Positions 1 through 6,612 of a stretch of 15,048 bases of DNA are shown here, piece by piece. The stretch spans positions 1 through 15,048 of the forward strand of contig JAQICF010000206.1 of assembly GCA_027858795.1 (NCBI GenBank). Direction: 5' to 3'. Each line of letters opens with the position of its first letter. The first letter of the stretch is position 1. This DNA is from Candidatus Delongbacteria bacterium. GTDB lineage: Bacteria > Delongbacteria > UBA4055. The notes beneath the pieces are model-generated. The model had not been told where the DNA came from. It searched no databases and saw nothing but the letters and a program-made list of their open reading frames with translations. Position numbers and translations under genes: made by a program.

Positions 1-35
1 CTAATGTCGTATTCTCTAAATATATTTTCGTTCAT
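1..35 (-). CDS. Phosphomannomutase/phosphoglucomutase, N-terminal fragment (runs off the left edge)
   Basis: Only the first eleven codons are inside the window; they read MNENIFREYDI followed by two bases (AG) that begin an Arg or Ser codon. An N-terminus of the form N-x-x-x-F-R-x-Y-D-I-R-G is characteristic of the bacterial phosphomannomutase/phosphoglucomutase family (AlgC/ManB type, alpha-D-phosphohexomutases), which interconvert hexose 1- and 6-phosphates for sugar-nucleotide synthesis. The ATG at 33-35 has a strong AGGAGA ribosome site at 42-47, six bases upstream, and a plausible promoter behind it. The call rests on a short peptide, so the family is likely but the substrate is not determined. 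Confidence 0.6.
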   Translation of the reverse strand, partial: MNENIFREYDI

Positions 36-65
36 AATTTATCTCCTTATGTTTAATACCCGCCT

Positions 66-94
66 AAGATACGAAATGTTGAATTGATACACAA
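66..94 (-). promoter_or_regulatory. Candidate sigma70-type promoter for the left-edge mutase gene
   Basis: On the minus strand a -35-like TTGTGT (89-94) and a -10-like TATCTT (66-71) are separated by 17 bases, followed by the AGGAGA ribosome site and the ATG at 33-35. Hexamers are imperfect, so this is a prediction from spacing and position only. I see no gene in 36-145. Confidence 0.35.
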
Positions 95-145
95 TAAAAA
101 AAATGAGTTTTTTTAATTATTTTAATTGTAAATAAATTGAGTTTT

Positions 146-757
146 TCATGAATTCGATAACGGATTGTTTTTAACGTATTCACGAATCCGTTTTAAATCC
201 GATTCATTACGTATGATATGGTCGTGAAAACGTGGTTGCCATATAAAATCAATGTTATTCATTGTGGAATATTTTTTTACTCCGATTTTAAATCCACGAA
301 TTATTGATGCCAAATTATTTGATTGTGGCGCAAATTTATTTGAATTTTGTTTTCGTAGAGACGCAATACCTTGCGTCTCATTTTTAAAATCGTGTTTTGT
401 TACAATTGTTTGTTTTGGGGTTGATTCGGATTTTGATCCGTTTTTTTGAGACGCAAGGTATTGCGTCTCTACGATATCGTTGTTTATAAAAATAATTCCA
501 TGTATGTGGTTTGGCATTATGATAAATTCGTCCAATTGAACATATGGATGATATTGAGGAATTTTTTGCCAATAATTTTTTGCAATTTCACCAATTTTGG
601 ATAAATGTATTTTATTGTTTAGGATTTTTCCAAAATATTTAATTTTATCTTCTGTACATATCGTAACGTAATAATATCCGTTGTTTGAGTAATCCCAATT
701 CTTTAAACGTGTAGAATCAATACGGTATTTTTTTCTGTATAAGTTCCCGTTTTCCAT
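146..757 (-). CDS. REP-associated tyrosine transposase (RAYT, IS200/IS605-like Y1 family)
   Basis: 203-residue Y1/HUH single-strand DNA transposase of the RAYT type, a chromosomal single-copy relative of IS200/IS605 TnpA thought to act on REP hairpins. The metal-binding HUH motif is visible as MPNHIHGII (residues 81-89, His84 and His86). The C-terminal block IWQPRFHDHIIRNE, then an IREYVKNNPL-type ending (residues about 172-200), is typical of RAYTs. I did not assign the catalytic tyrosine. The ATG is preceded by GGAGGT at 761-766. Family members are usually about 150-180 residues; the extra length here is a Lys/Asn/Ser-rich insert at residues about 94-148. That insert is partly encoded by two copies of a 28-bp GTAG palindrome in inverted orientation (353-380 and 447-474). 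The frame stays open through both, so the gene looks intact, but the insert may affect activity. Confidence 0.88.
   Translation of the reverse strand: MENGNLYRKKYRIDSTRLKNWDYSNNGYYYVTICTEDKIKYFGKILNNKIHLSKIGEIAKNYWQKIPQYHPYVQLDEFIIMPNHIHGIIFINNDIVETQYLASQKNGSKSESTPKQTIVTKHDFKNETQGIASLRKQNSNKFAPQSNNLASIIRGFKIGVKKYSTMNNIDFIWQPRFHDHIIRNESDLKRIREYVKNNPLSNS
353..380 (+). repeat. GTAG-type REP hairpin inside the RAYT gene (copy 1)
   Basis: GTAG at 355-358 leads into a perfect 9-bp stem, GAGACGCAA (358-366) against TTGCGTCTC (371-379), with a four-base loop. The whole 28 bases recur as an exact reverse complement at 447-474. On the minus strand it is translated as RAYT residues 126-135. A GTAG tetranucleotide followed by a hairpin is the known architecture of RAYT-associated REPs. 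Confidence 0.85.
447..474 (-). repeat. GTAG-type REP hairpin inside the RAYT gene (copy 2, inverted)
   Basis: Exact reverse complement of 353-380, with the same 9-bp stem at 448-456 and 461-469. The two copies face each other about 66 bases apart, like a BIME-type REP pair. It encodes RAYT residues 95-104. Confidence 0.85.
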
Positions 758-853
758 ATTACCTCCATCCTATTTTACTTTAACAAATGCAATATACAAT
801 AAGCAAAGTGTCAAATAGTGACCTCTTGGTTCTATTTATATGGTTTTATTAAT

Positions 854-883
854 AAAAAAAGGGGACGATAAGAAATCGTCCCC
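854..883 (-). terminator. Rho-independent terminator for trpS, built from a REP hairpin
   Basis: Read on the minus strand downstream of trpS, a perfect 9-bp GC-rich stem (875-883 pairing with 861-869, five-base loop) is followed directly by seven Ts (854-860 are A on the plus strand). This is the only palindrome in the window with a convincing T-tract, so it can terminate transcription before the RAYT gene. Confidence 0.65.
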
Positions 884-886
884 TAC
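860..886 (-). repeat. GTAG-type REP hairpin, identical to 4023-4048
   Basis: On the minus strand GTAG (883-886) begins a stem GGGGACGAT/ATCGTCCCC. Bases 860-885 are identical to 4023-4048 (26 of 26). It forms a tandem pair with the hairpin at 896-921, in the same orientation. Confidence 0.8.
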
Positions 887-895
887 AACACATCC

Positions 896-921
896 GGACG
901 AACACATAGGTTCGTCCCTAC
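896..921 (-). repeat. GTAG-type REP hairpin after trpS
   Basis: On the minus strand GTAG (918-921) leads into an 8-bp stem, GGACGAAC (from 917 back to 910) with its partner at 896-903, and a six-base loop. It starts 10 bases after the trpS stop codon, and the GTAG arm is the one nearer the stop. Confidence 0.75.
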
Positions 922-931
922 GAAACGTTAA

Positions 932-1960
932 TTACCTAATCGGTGCTACCAACCCAACTTTCTTATAAACTTTTGACAATGTCTTATATGCTGACTTCTG
1001 AACATTCGCAGCACCTTGTTTAAGAATTTGATCAAGTTGATCTTTATTCTTAAGAAATTCATCATGCTTTTCTTTAATCGGTCTAAGAGTTTCAACTACG
1101 ATCTCAGCCAAATCTTTCTTGAAATCACCGTAACCTGAATTTACATACTTCTCTTCAATTTTAGAAATTTTTGTATCAGTTAAAGTAGAGTAAATTGTTA
1201 ATAAATTATTAATACCTGCTTTTTCTGGATTAGCAAGATCATAAATAATATCCTTACCTGAATCAGTAACTGCACTTTTTATTTTCTTTGCAGTAATGTT
1301 TAGATCTTCGGTTAGAATAATAGTTCCTTTTGGAGATTCAGCTGACTTACTCATTTTATTCTCAGGATTCTGTAAATCCATGATCCTTGCACCTTGCTTA
1401 GGAATAATAGGATCTGGAATATTAAATGTCGGAGAATAAGTATGATTAAACTTTGCAGCAAGATCTCTAGCTAATTCAAGGTGTTGTTTTTGATCTTCAC
1501 CAATAGGTATCAGATTTGCGTTGTAAAGTAAAATATCAGCAGCCATCAAAACAGGATAAGCAAATAGTCCAACATTGATAAATGTACCTTCTTTAGCAGA
1601 TTTATCCTTAAACTGGGTCATTCTATTTAGCTGCCCCATACCTGTAATTGTATTCAATATCCAAGTAAGTTCAGTATGTCCTGTAATATGAGATTGTACA
1701 AATATATTTGATTTCTCAGGATCTAACCCTATTGCAAGGTAAAGAGCTAACATAGAATAAGTTCTGTTTCTAAGTTCATTTGGAACCTGGGGCACTGTTA
1801 ATGCGTGTAGATCAACTATAATGTAATTCTTAGTATAGTCAGGATACTTATCCTGCAGACTAACAAAGTTCTTCATTGCACCAATATAATTACCAAGTGT
1901 CAAATTATTAGTAGGTTGAATCCCACTTAAGATCGTTTTATTAATTTCTTTATTTTCCAT
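932..1960 (-). CDS. trpS: Tryptophanyl-tRNA synthetase
   Basis: Class I aminoacyl-tRNA synthetase that charges tRNA-Trp with tryptophan using ATP, in the cytoplasm. At 342 residues it has the usual length of the short bacterial enzyme. The N-terminal SGIQPTNNLTLGNYIGA (residues 12-28) carries the HIGH-equivalent segment. GEDQKQHLELARD (154-166) is the conserved dimer/active-site stretch, and KMSKS is at 202-206. The ATG at 1958-1960 is the natural family start; the ribosome site before it is weak (GAAG). It lies 60 bases after pyrK in the same direction, with a REP hairpin in the gap, and is followed by two REP hairpins, one of which forms a terminator. Nothing in the sequence suggests a second, divergent TrpS role. 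Confidence 0.97.
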   Translation of the reverse strand: MENKEINKTILSGIQPTNNLTLGNYIGAMKNFVSLQDKYPDYTKNYIIVDLHALTVPQVPNELRNRTYSMLALYLAIGLDPEKSNIFVQSHITGHTELTWILNTITGMGQLNRMTQFKDKSAKEGTFINVGLFAYPVLMAADILLYNANLIPIGEDQKQHLELARDLAAKFNHTYSPTFNIPDPIIPKQGARIMDLQNPENKMSKSAESPKGTIILTEDLNITAKKIKSAVTDSGKDIIYDLANPEKAGINNLLTIYSTLTDTKISKIEEKYVNSGYGDFKKDLAEIVVETLRPIKEKHDEFLKNKDQLDQILKQGAANVQKSAYKTLSKVYKKVGLVAPIR

Positions 1961-1993
1961 TTTTATCTTCTATTTTTGTTTATAACGCTTCCC

Positions 1994-2017
1994 GGGCTTA
2001 TGGCAATAAGCCCCTAC
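1994..2017 (-). repeat. GTAG-type REP hairpin between pyrK and trpS
   Basis: On the minus strand GTAG (2014-2017) starts the stem GGGCTTAT/ATAAGCCC (2013-2006 with 2001-1994), with a loop TGCC. It begins 3 bases after the pyrK stop codon. The loop and arm layout closely match the element at 12692-12715, which differs mainly by compensated stem changes. Confidence 0.75.
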
Positions 2018-2020
2018 ACC

Positions 2021-2833
2021 CTACGGTATTTCTATTGAACATGAATTAAAAACGGGTCCATCAATACAAGTAAGATAGTAACCATCTTCTTTTTTCTTCT
2101 TAACTGCACAACCCTGACATACTCCGATTCCACAAGCCATTGCAACTTCCAAAGATACCTGGCAATAGTGATCCATTTCTTCGCAATAATCTGCTACCGC
2201 TCTCATCATTGGATTAGGACCTACAACATATATATTGTAATCATTTATTTTCTTAAGATTATTATTTTTTATCTCAGCTTTCAAAATATCCAGGACATTT
2301 CCTTCAAACCCAAGAGAACCATCATCTGTAGCAGCAAAAAGTTTTATATTCTGATCCATGAAGAAATCAATATCAAAGAAACCTGATTTATCTCTGTTAC
2401 CCCATATCAAAGTGACCTGATCACCTTTGTCCGTAAAGTATTGCATAAGCTTCTTTATTGGAGCGATACCAACACCACCCGCAAGTAAAAGTTTTTCTTT
2501 ACCATTAACATTTATATTGAAACCATTACCTAAAGGTCCCAGAACATTTAACGTTTCTCCAACTTTCAACATTCTCTTTAAAATATCCGTTCCTCTTCCA
2601 ACAACATCAAAAATGATCTCAAACTCATCACCTTTTGTATAAGAAACTGCGAAAGGTCTTCTTAAAACAGGTACCGATTCATCCTTATTATTCACTTGTA
2701 TTGTAATGAATTGTCCGGGTTTAGTATTCTTTGCTATTTCCGAAGATCTTAAAACTGCTGTGATAAGATTGTGCTTCAATTCTTTTACTGAGACTACCTC
2801 AGCTTTAACTTCATAATATTTTGGTGCTGCCAT
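2021..2833 (-). CDS. pyrK: Dihydroorotate dehydrogenase B, electron-transfer (FAD/2Fe-2S) subunit
   Basis: Electron-transfer subunit of the NAD-dependent class 1B dihydroorotate dehydrogenase of pyrimidine synthesis, passing electrons from the PyrD flavin to NAD+. Residues 58-64 (RRPFAVS) are the FAD-binding signature. GPLGNGF (99-105) and GGVGIAP (119-125) mark the FAD/NAD reductase fold, and VGPNPMM (204-210) the nucleotide end. The C-terminal 2Fe-2S site is complete: Cys234, Cys239, Cys242 and Cys256 within the PyrK-like CGIGVCQGC and CIDGPVF contexts. The length, 270 residues, is typical. The catalytic PyrD partner is not in this window. The gene follows apbE after 26 bases in the same direction, so the two are probably cotranscribed. 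A related NfnA/SudB-type reductase subunit is the alternative, but the cluster motif fits PyrK better. Confidence 0.88.
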   Translation of the reverse strand: MAAPKYYEVKAEVVSVKELKHNLITAVLRSSEIAKNTKPGQFITIQVNNKDESVPVLRRPFAVSYTKGDEFEIIFDVVGRGTDILKRMLKVGETLNVLGPLGNGFNINVNGKEKLLLAGGVGIAPIKKLMQYFTDKGDQVTLIWGNRDKSGFFDIDFFMDQNIKLFAATDDGSLGFEGNVLDILKAEIKNNNLKKINDYNIYVVGPNPMMRAVADYCEEMDHYCQVSLEVAMACGIGVCQGCAVKKKKEDGYYLTCIDGPVFNSCSIEIP

Positions 2834-2859
2834 ATTTCTGATGCCTATATATTTTAATT

Positions 2860-3852
2860 CTAGTGCTTTTTATATTTATCCAAATTTATTCCGATCTTTT
2901 TCAAAATTCCTTTTTCATCAGCATAGATCAAAAGCCCACTGAGATTATTCTCCATTAGAAAATGTTGTCCTTCTTCTTTACCCATAACAAACACTGCTGT
3001 AGCAAAAGCATCACTTAAATATGCTTTTTTAGTTATGATAGTAACACTCATAAGGTCAGAAACTCCATAACCTGTTGCAGGATCAATTATATGACAATAT
3101 CTTGTGCTATCTTGAATGAAGAACTTCTCGTAATCTCCTGAAGTGGCTACTGCTCCGTCGGCCACGTATAAAGTATCAATTAACGCTCCGTGTTTTCTAG
3201 GATGTCTGATACCTATGCTTTTCGGGGATGTCGATCGGACTAATAGATCTCCACCTGCTTCTACAATAAATTCTTTGATCCCATTTTCATTAAGATAATT
3301 TGCAACCGAATCTACTGCATACCCTTTACCTATGCCTCCAAGATCTATACTGCATCTGCTGTCTGAATAGAAAATTGAATCAATACTATATTCAATTTTA
3401 TCAAATGAAGATACTTTAAGTAGATCGATAAGCTTTATTGGATTCGGCAATACAGGTTCACTCAGAGAATGAAAGCCCCATAATTTAATCACTGGTGCTA
3501 AAGCTACATCGAAATTTTTACCGGTATATTTATACAAATTATGAGATATCTTTAATATTCTTTTCAGTGATGCAGGAACTTCAATTTTACCTAACTTAGC
3601 ATTCATATTCAGCTTTGATAGAGTGGAATTCTCAAGCTCAGGACTCATTTCGTTATTGAAATATTCCATTATCTTTTGGCTTTCATTGAACTTAATATTT
3701 ACTTCATCCTCTTCACCTTCGTAAATATATGCGGTGATAGTAACATCAGTTGTAAATTCAATAAATGTCTTACTCTTTTTGATCTTTTCTCTCTTGCTAC
3801 ATGAAGCTAAAAAGGTCATCAAAAATATCAATATTATATGTATGGTTTTCAT
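2860..3852 (-). CDS. apbE: FAD:protein FMN transferase, lipoprotein (ApbE family)
   Basis: Periplasmic enzyme that attaches FMN covalently to Thr/Ser of target flavoproteins such as NQR and RNF subunits. I chose the ATG at 3850-3852 because it opens directly into a lipoprotein signal (KT, a hydrophobic stretch, then LASC with Cys18 as the lipidation site); an in-frame upstream start would add 12 residues before the signal. Numbering from that start, family motifs are DVALAPVIKLWGF (115-127), DLGGIGKGYAVD (170-181), EAGGDLL (198-204), SGDYEKFF (238-245), HIIDPATGYG (254-263) and the metal-binding DAFATAVFVMG (281-291). At 330 residues it is full length. No flavinylation target is encoded in the window. 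The Shine-Dalgarno is poor, and the next gene, pyrK, follows closely. Confidence 0.93.
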   Translation of the reverse strand: MKTIHIILIFLMTFLASCSKREKIKKSKTFIEFTTDVTITAYIYEGEEDEVNIKFNESQKIMEYFNNEMSPELENSTLSKLNMNAKLGKIEVPASLKRILKISHNLYKYTGKNFDVALAPVIKLWGFHSLSEPVLPNPIKLIDLLKVSSFDKIEYSIDSIFYSDSRCSIDLGGIGKGYAVDSVANYLNENGIKEFIVEAGGDLLVRSTSPKSIGIRHPRKHGALIDTLYVADGAVATSGDYEKFFIQDSTRYCHIIDPATGYGVSDLMSVTIITKKAYLSDAFATAVFVMGKEEGQHFLMENNLSGLLIYADEKGILKKIGINLDKYKKH

Positions 3853-3925
3853 CGCGGAGAATTTATCTATATTATTAAATAATAGCAAGAAAAATCTTTA
3901 CAATGTTTCGCGGAGATGGGTTCTC

Positions 3926-4003
3926 GTTTACCACCCCGTCAGCTGTTGCTGACACCCCTCCACAGGAGGGGTGGACGGTGAAACCGGCCGGGGTGGTAGT
4001 TTA
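3926..4003. repeat. Cloverleaf-shaped repeat element (outer stem plus three hairpins)
   Basis: The outer arms TACCACCCCG (3929-3938) and CGGGGTGGTA (3989-3998) are exact reverse complements. Between them lie three hairpins: GTCAGC/GCTGAC (3938-3943 with 3948-3953), a 9-bp stem CACCCCTCC/GGAGGGGTG (3953-3961 with 3965-3973), and CGGT/ACCG (3976-3979 with 3983-3986). GTTTA occurs directly on each side (3926-3930 and 3999-4003) and could be a target-site duplication. It is GC-rich against an AT-rich background, is not a gene, and looks like a small non-autonomous mobile repeat. It occupies the divergent apbE/panB spacer. Confidence 0.75.
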
Positions 4004-4022
4004 ACGGAACCAAAATCAAAAG

Positions 4023-4048
4023 AGGGGACGATAAGAAATCGTCCCCTA
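4023..4048 (-). repeat. REP hairpin, identical to 860-885
   Basis: A perfect 9-bp stem GGGGACGAT/ATCGTCCCC with a five-base loop, identical over 26 bases to the terminator hairpin after trpS. Here the tetranucleotide reads TTAG instead of GTAG and there is no T-tract on the minus-strand side. It is in a divergent promoter region, unlike the gene-end copies. Confidence 0.75.
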
Positions 4049-4101
4049 ATCCATATCTTTATTCCTTGCCTTAGCCTAATAATTACTTTATCTTTTAGTA
4101 C

Positions 4102-4107
4102 TATAAT
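4102..4107 (+). promoter_or_regulatory. Candidate -10 element upstream of panB
   Basis: A perfect TATAAT at 4102-4107, 38 bases before the panB ATG and after the repeats in the divergent spacer. I see no good -35 hexamer at the right distance, so the promoter is tentative. Confidence 0.3.
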
Positions 4108-4145
4108 TTAAAGGTAGCATAATATACAATTTTTGTAGGTTTAAA

Positions 4146-4946
4146 ATGGGAAACAGAAGATCCGTAAAAGACATTTATAAAATGAAAAAGCAGAAGAACA
4201 AGATCACTATGCTTACTGCTTATGATTATCAATTCGCAAAAATAATGGATAAGGCCGGTATTGATGTTATCCTGGTTGGAGATTCACTCGGAATGGTCTT
4301 TCAAGGTAATACCACAACTATTCCAGTAACAGTCGAACAAATAATTTATCATACTAAAATAGTTGTTGATTCTACTGAAAATGCATTTATAATTGCAGAT
4401 ATGCCTTTCGGCAGCTATCAGGTTTCAGTTGAGAAAGGTGTTGAGAATGCATGCAGGATCATGAAAGAAACAGGTTGTAATGCTGTCAAAATAGAAGGTG
4501 GTCAAAGAGTCATACCATTAGTGGAGCAATTGATACTTGCAGGCATTCCTGTTTTTGGTCATCTAGGCCTTACTCCACAATCTATAAACAAATTTGGAAG
4601 TTATAGACTTAGAGCAAAGAAAGAAGGTGAAGCTTATAAACTAATAAATGATGCTGTACTACTTGATAAAGCAGGTGTTTCAGGTATAGTTCTGGAGAAG
4701 ATACCTTCTGATCTTGCTGAAGAAGTTACAAAAAAAATAAAAGTTCCAACTATCGGTATAGGTGCTGGTTCTGAGTGTGACGGACAAGTATTGGTCATAA
4801 CTGACTTATTGGGTATCGATGAGGATGTTAATTTTAAGTTCGTTAGAAAATATGCTGATCTGAACACTATAATATCGAAGTCTGTTAAAGACTACATTTC
4901 TGATGTGAAAGAAGCAAAGTTCCCGAATGAAGATGAGTCCTACTAA
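4146..4946 (+). CDS. panB: 3-methyl-2-oxobutanoate hydroxymethyltransferase (ketopantoate hydroxymethyltransferase)
   Basis: First committed step of pantothenate synthesis: transfers a hydroxymethyl group from 5,10-methylene-THF to 2-oxoisovalerate, giving ketopantoate. At 266 residues it is the normal length. The Mg2+ ligands are visible as Asp46 (VGDSLGM), Asp85 (ADMPFGSY) and Glu117 (KIEGG), and the catalytic Glu184 in LEKIP. GHLGLTPQ (138-145) and IGIGAG (203-208) are further family signatures. The ATG at 4146 is the first in-frame start and matches the family N-terminus; only a weak AGG precedes it. panC follows after 15 bases, making a panBC operon; panD and panE are not in the window. 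Confidence 0.97.
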   Translation: MGNRRSVKDIYKMKKQKNKITMLTAYDYQFAKIMDKAGIDVILVGDSLGMVFQGNTTTIPVTVEQIIYHTKIVVDSTENAFIIADMPFGSYQVSVEKGVENACRIMKETGCNAVKIEGGQRVIPLVEQLILAGIPVFGHLGLTPQSINKFGSYRLRAKKEGEAYKLINDAVLLDKAGVSGIVLEKIPSDLAEEVTKKIKVPTIGIGAGSECDGQVLVITDLLGIDEDVNFKFVRKYADLNTIISKSVKDYISDVKEAKFPNEDESY

Positions 4947-4961
4947 AAACAGGATATAAAA

Positions 4962-5804
4962 ATGAAAGTATTAAAAACGATAGCTGAAGTAAAGGAATTC
5001 GTAAAACCATTCAAATGTAAAGACGAATTGATTGGTTTTGTTCCAACTATGGGTGCTTTACATGAAGGTCATTTAGCTTTGGGAGAAGAAGCCAGGTATG
5101 AATGTGATTGTCTGATATATTCAATTTTTGTAAATCCAACTCAGTTCGGTCCTAATGAGGATCTTGACAAATATCCTAGAGATATTGAAGCTGATATTGC
5201 AAAACTAGAAGCCATTGATGTTGATGCAGTATTCTTACCTGATGAAAAAATGATCTATCCTGATAATTACCTAACATATGTAAATGTCAAGGACCTTGGA
5301 AAGATGCTATGCGGTAAAAGCAGAGTTGATCATTTTGAAGGTGTTACTACTGTAGTAACAAAACTCTTTAACATCATTGAATGTGATGAAGCTTATTTTG
5401 GAAAAAAAGACATTCAACAATTTATCATATTAAAGAAAATGGTCGAAGACCTTAATATGCCTGTTAAAATGATCCCTGTTGAAACTGTCAGAGAGGAAGA
5501 TGGATTAGCTAAAAGCAGCAGAAATGCTTACCTATCGGAAGATGAAAGAAAAGCCGCTTCTGTTCTTTTCAGAGCAATGACCAAAGCAAAGGAAAATATA
5601 GACATACACTTTTCGCCTGAAGATCTGATAGAAGATGTAGTTCTTCTAATCTCAGAGGAACCTTTAGCTGAAATTGAATATGTAGAACTTAGAAGATTAA
5701 AAGACTTATCAAAAGTTGAAGACCTATCGGAAGAAGGAATGGTTCTGGTACTGGCTGTTAAATTTGGTAAAACTCGATTGATCGATAATATGCTTATGAA
5801 ATAG
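4962..5804 (+). CDS. panC: Pantothenate synthetase (pantoate--beta-alanine ligase)
   Basis: Condenses pantoate and beta-alanine with ATP (via pantoyl-adenylate) to give pantothenate, the precursor of CoA. At 280 residues it has the expected length. The nucleotidyltransferase HIGH-type motif is PTMGALHEGHLAL (28-40, His34 and His37). FVNPTQF (56-62), YFGKKDIQQ (145-153) and KSSRNAYL (184-191, the KMSKS equivalent) complete the ATP and pantoate sites. The ribosome site is AGGA at 4951-4954, seven bases before the ATG. It is coupled to panB upstream. A GTA-AAGACGCAA palindrome begins on the last base of the TAG stop codon, and glmU follows after 53 bases in the same direction. Confidence 0.97.
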   Translation: MKVLKTIAEVKEFVKPFKCKDELIGFVPTMGALHEGHLALGEEARYECDCLIYSIFVNPTQFGPNEDLDKYPRDIEADIAKLEAIDVDAVFLPDEKMIYPDNYLTYVNVKDLGKMLCGKSRVDHFEGVTTVVTKLFNIIECDEAYFGKKDIQQFIILKKMVEDLNMPVKMIPVETVREEDGLAKSSRNAYLSEDERKAASVLFRAMTKAKENIDIHFSPEDLIEDVVLLISEEPLAEIEYVELRRLKDLSKVEDLSEEGMVLVLAVKFGKTRLIDNMLMK

Positions 5805-5831
5805 TAAAGACGCAACATTTTGCGTCTCGTA
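5804..5831 (+). repeat. REP-like hairpin at the panC stop codon
   Basis: Stem AGACGCAA (5808-5815) with TTGCGTCT (5820-5827) and a four-base loop; the arm is the same as in the RAYT-internal pair, but the leading tetranucleotide is GTAA. It overlaps the final G of the panC stop. No T-tract follows, so I do not call it a terminator. Confidence 0.7.
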
Positions 5832-5857
5832 TAAAAAACATAGAGGAAAAGAAGTAA

Positions 5858-6601
5858 ATGAATAAACTCTACACCCTGATACTCGCAGCCGGTAAAGGCA
5901 CAAGAATGAAATCCGACCTTCCAAAGGTCATTCATAAAATTGATGGAAAAGAACTCGTTAAATATGTAATAAAGCAGGCTAAGGATGTTGGATCTGAAGA
6001 GATCTGGGTGATCACAGGTCATAAAGGCTCACTTGTTAGAGAAGCAACTGCGGATGATAATGTGTTCTATGTAGAGCAAAAAGAAATGCTTGGAACAGGA
6101 CACGCAGTAATGCAGGCTGAAGATGTATTACAGGATAAAGAGGGTGATGTCCTAATTCTTTGTGGAGATGTTCCTGTATTAAAAGGTGAAACATTAGCCA
6201 AATTCAGAGATTTCCACCATTCATCAGGAGCTGTAGCAACTGTTATGACTACTAAGTTTGATGATCCATTCGGTTATGGACGAATAATCACAAATGACAA
6301 AGGTGAAATTTTAAAGATCGTTGAACAGAAAGATGCTTCTGAAGAAGAAAGAAAAGTTAAAGAAATAAATTCAGGTGTATATATAATCAATTTAAAGGAT
6401 CTTTTTGCGTCTCTGGACAGCATCACATCTGAAAATGCGAGTAATGAATATTATTTAACTGATGTGATATCTATTCTGAAGAATAAAGGTAAGAAAGTCC
6501 TGACTTATTTAATAGAAGACAATACTGAGATATTAGGAATAAATACTATCGAACAATTGAAAGAAGCAGAGAGTATAATTTTATCACGGAAACAGAATTA
6601 A
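5858..6601 (+). CDS. glmU: UDP-N-acetylglucosamine pyrophosphorylase (GlmU N-terminal domain only)
   Basis: Makes UDP-GlcNAc from GlcNAc-1-phosphate and UTP for peptidoglycan and glycan synthesis. It shows the GlmU pyrophosphorylase signature LAAGKGTRMKSDLPKV (9-24), Gln74, GTGHA (79-83), GDVP (103-106), GYGR (139-142), Glu156 in IVEQKDA, NSGVY (171-175), NEYYLTD (196-202) and a domain-closing GINTIEQL (227-234). Bifunctional GlmU is about 450 residues; this protein stops at 247, just after the first domain, and the left-handed beta-helix acetyltransferase half is absent. The 92 bases before the next gene hold repeats and no hexapeptide coding, so I see no frameshift remnant. The acetylation of GlcN-1-P must be encoded elsewhere. 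Another sugar-1-phosphate uridylyltransferase of the same superfamily is possible but less likely. Confidence 0.82.
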   Translation: MNKLYTLILAAGKGTRMKSDLPKVIHKIDGKELVKYVIKQAKDVGSEEIWVITGHKGSLVREATADDNVFYVEQKEMLGTGHAVMQAEDVLQDKEGDVLILCGDVPVLKGETLAKFRDFHHSSGAVATVMTTKFDDPFGYGRIITNDKGEILKIVEQKDASEEERKVKEINSGVYIINLKDLFASLDSITSENASNEYYLTDVISILKNKGKKVLTYLIEDNTEILGINTIEQLKEAESIILSRKQN

Positions 6602-6612
6602 TTAACGTTTCC

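Noticed and set aside
252..449. Plus-strand open frame within the RAYT gene
   Set aside because: Its peptide is the translation of the palindrome and antisense RAYT sequence; no start signal or family.
353..474. Repeated palindromes considered as a CRISPR array
   Set aside because: Only two copies in opposite orientation, no regular spacers and no cas genes.
3929..3998. Cloverleaf fold considered as a tRNA gene
   Set aside because: Arms have the wrong lengths, there is no T-loop GTTCRA sequence, no anticodon arm of normal size and no acceptor tail; it is better read as a repeat.
5804..5831. Rho-independent terminator after panC
   Set aside because: The stem is good but is followed by GTATAAAAAA with no T-tract on either strand in the right place; kept as a repeat.
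5528..6022. Minus-strand open frame of 164 codons across panC and glmU
   Set aside because: It lies antisense to two well-supported genes, has Ser/Arg-rich composition typical of a shadow frame and no ribosome site or recognisable domain.
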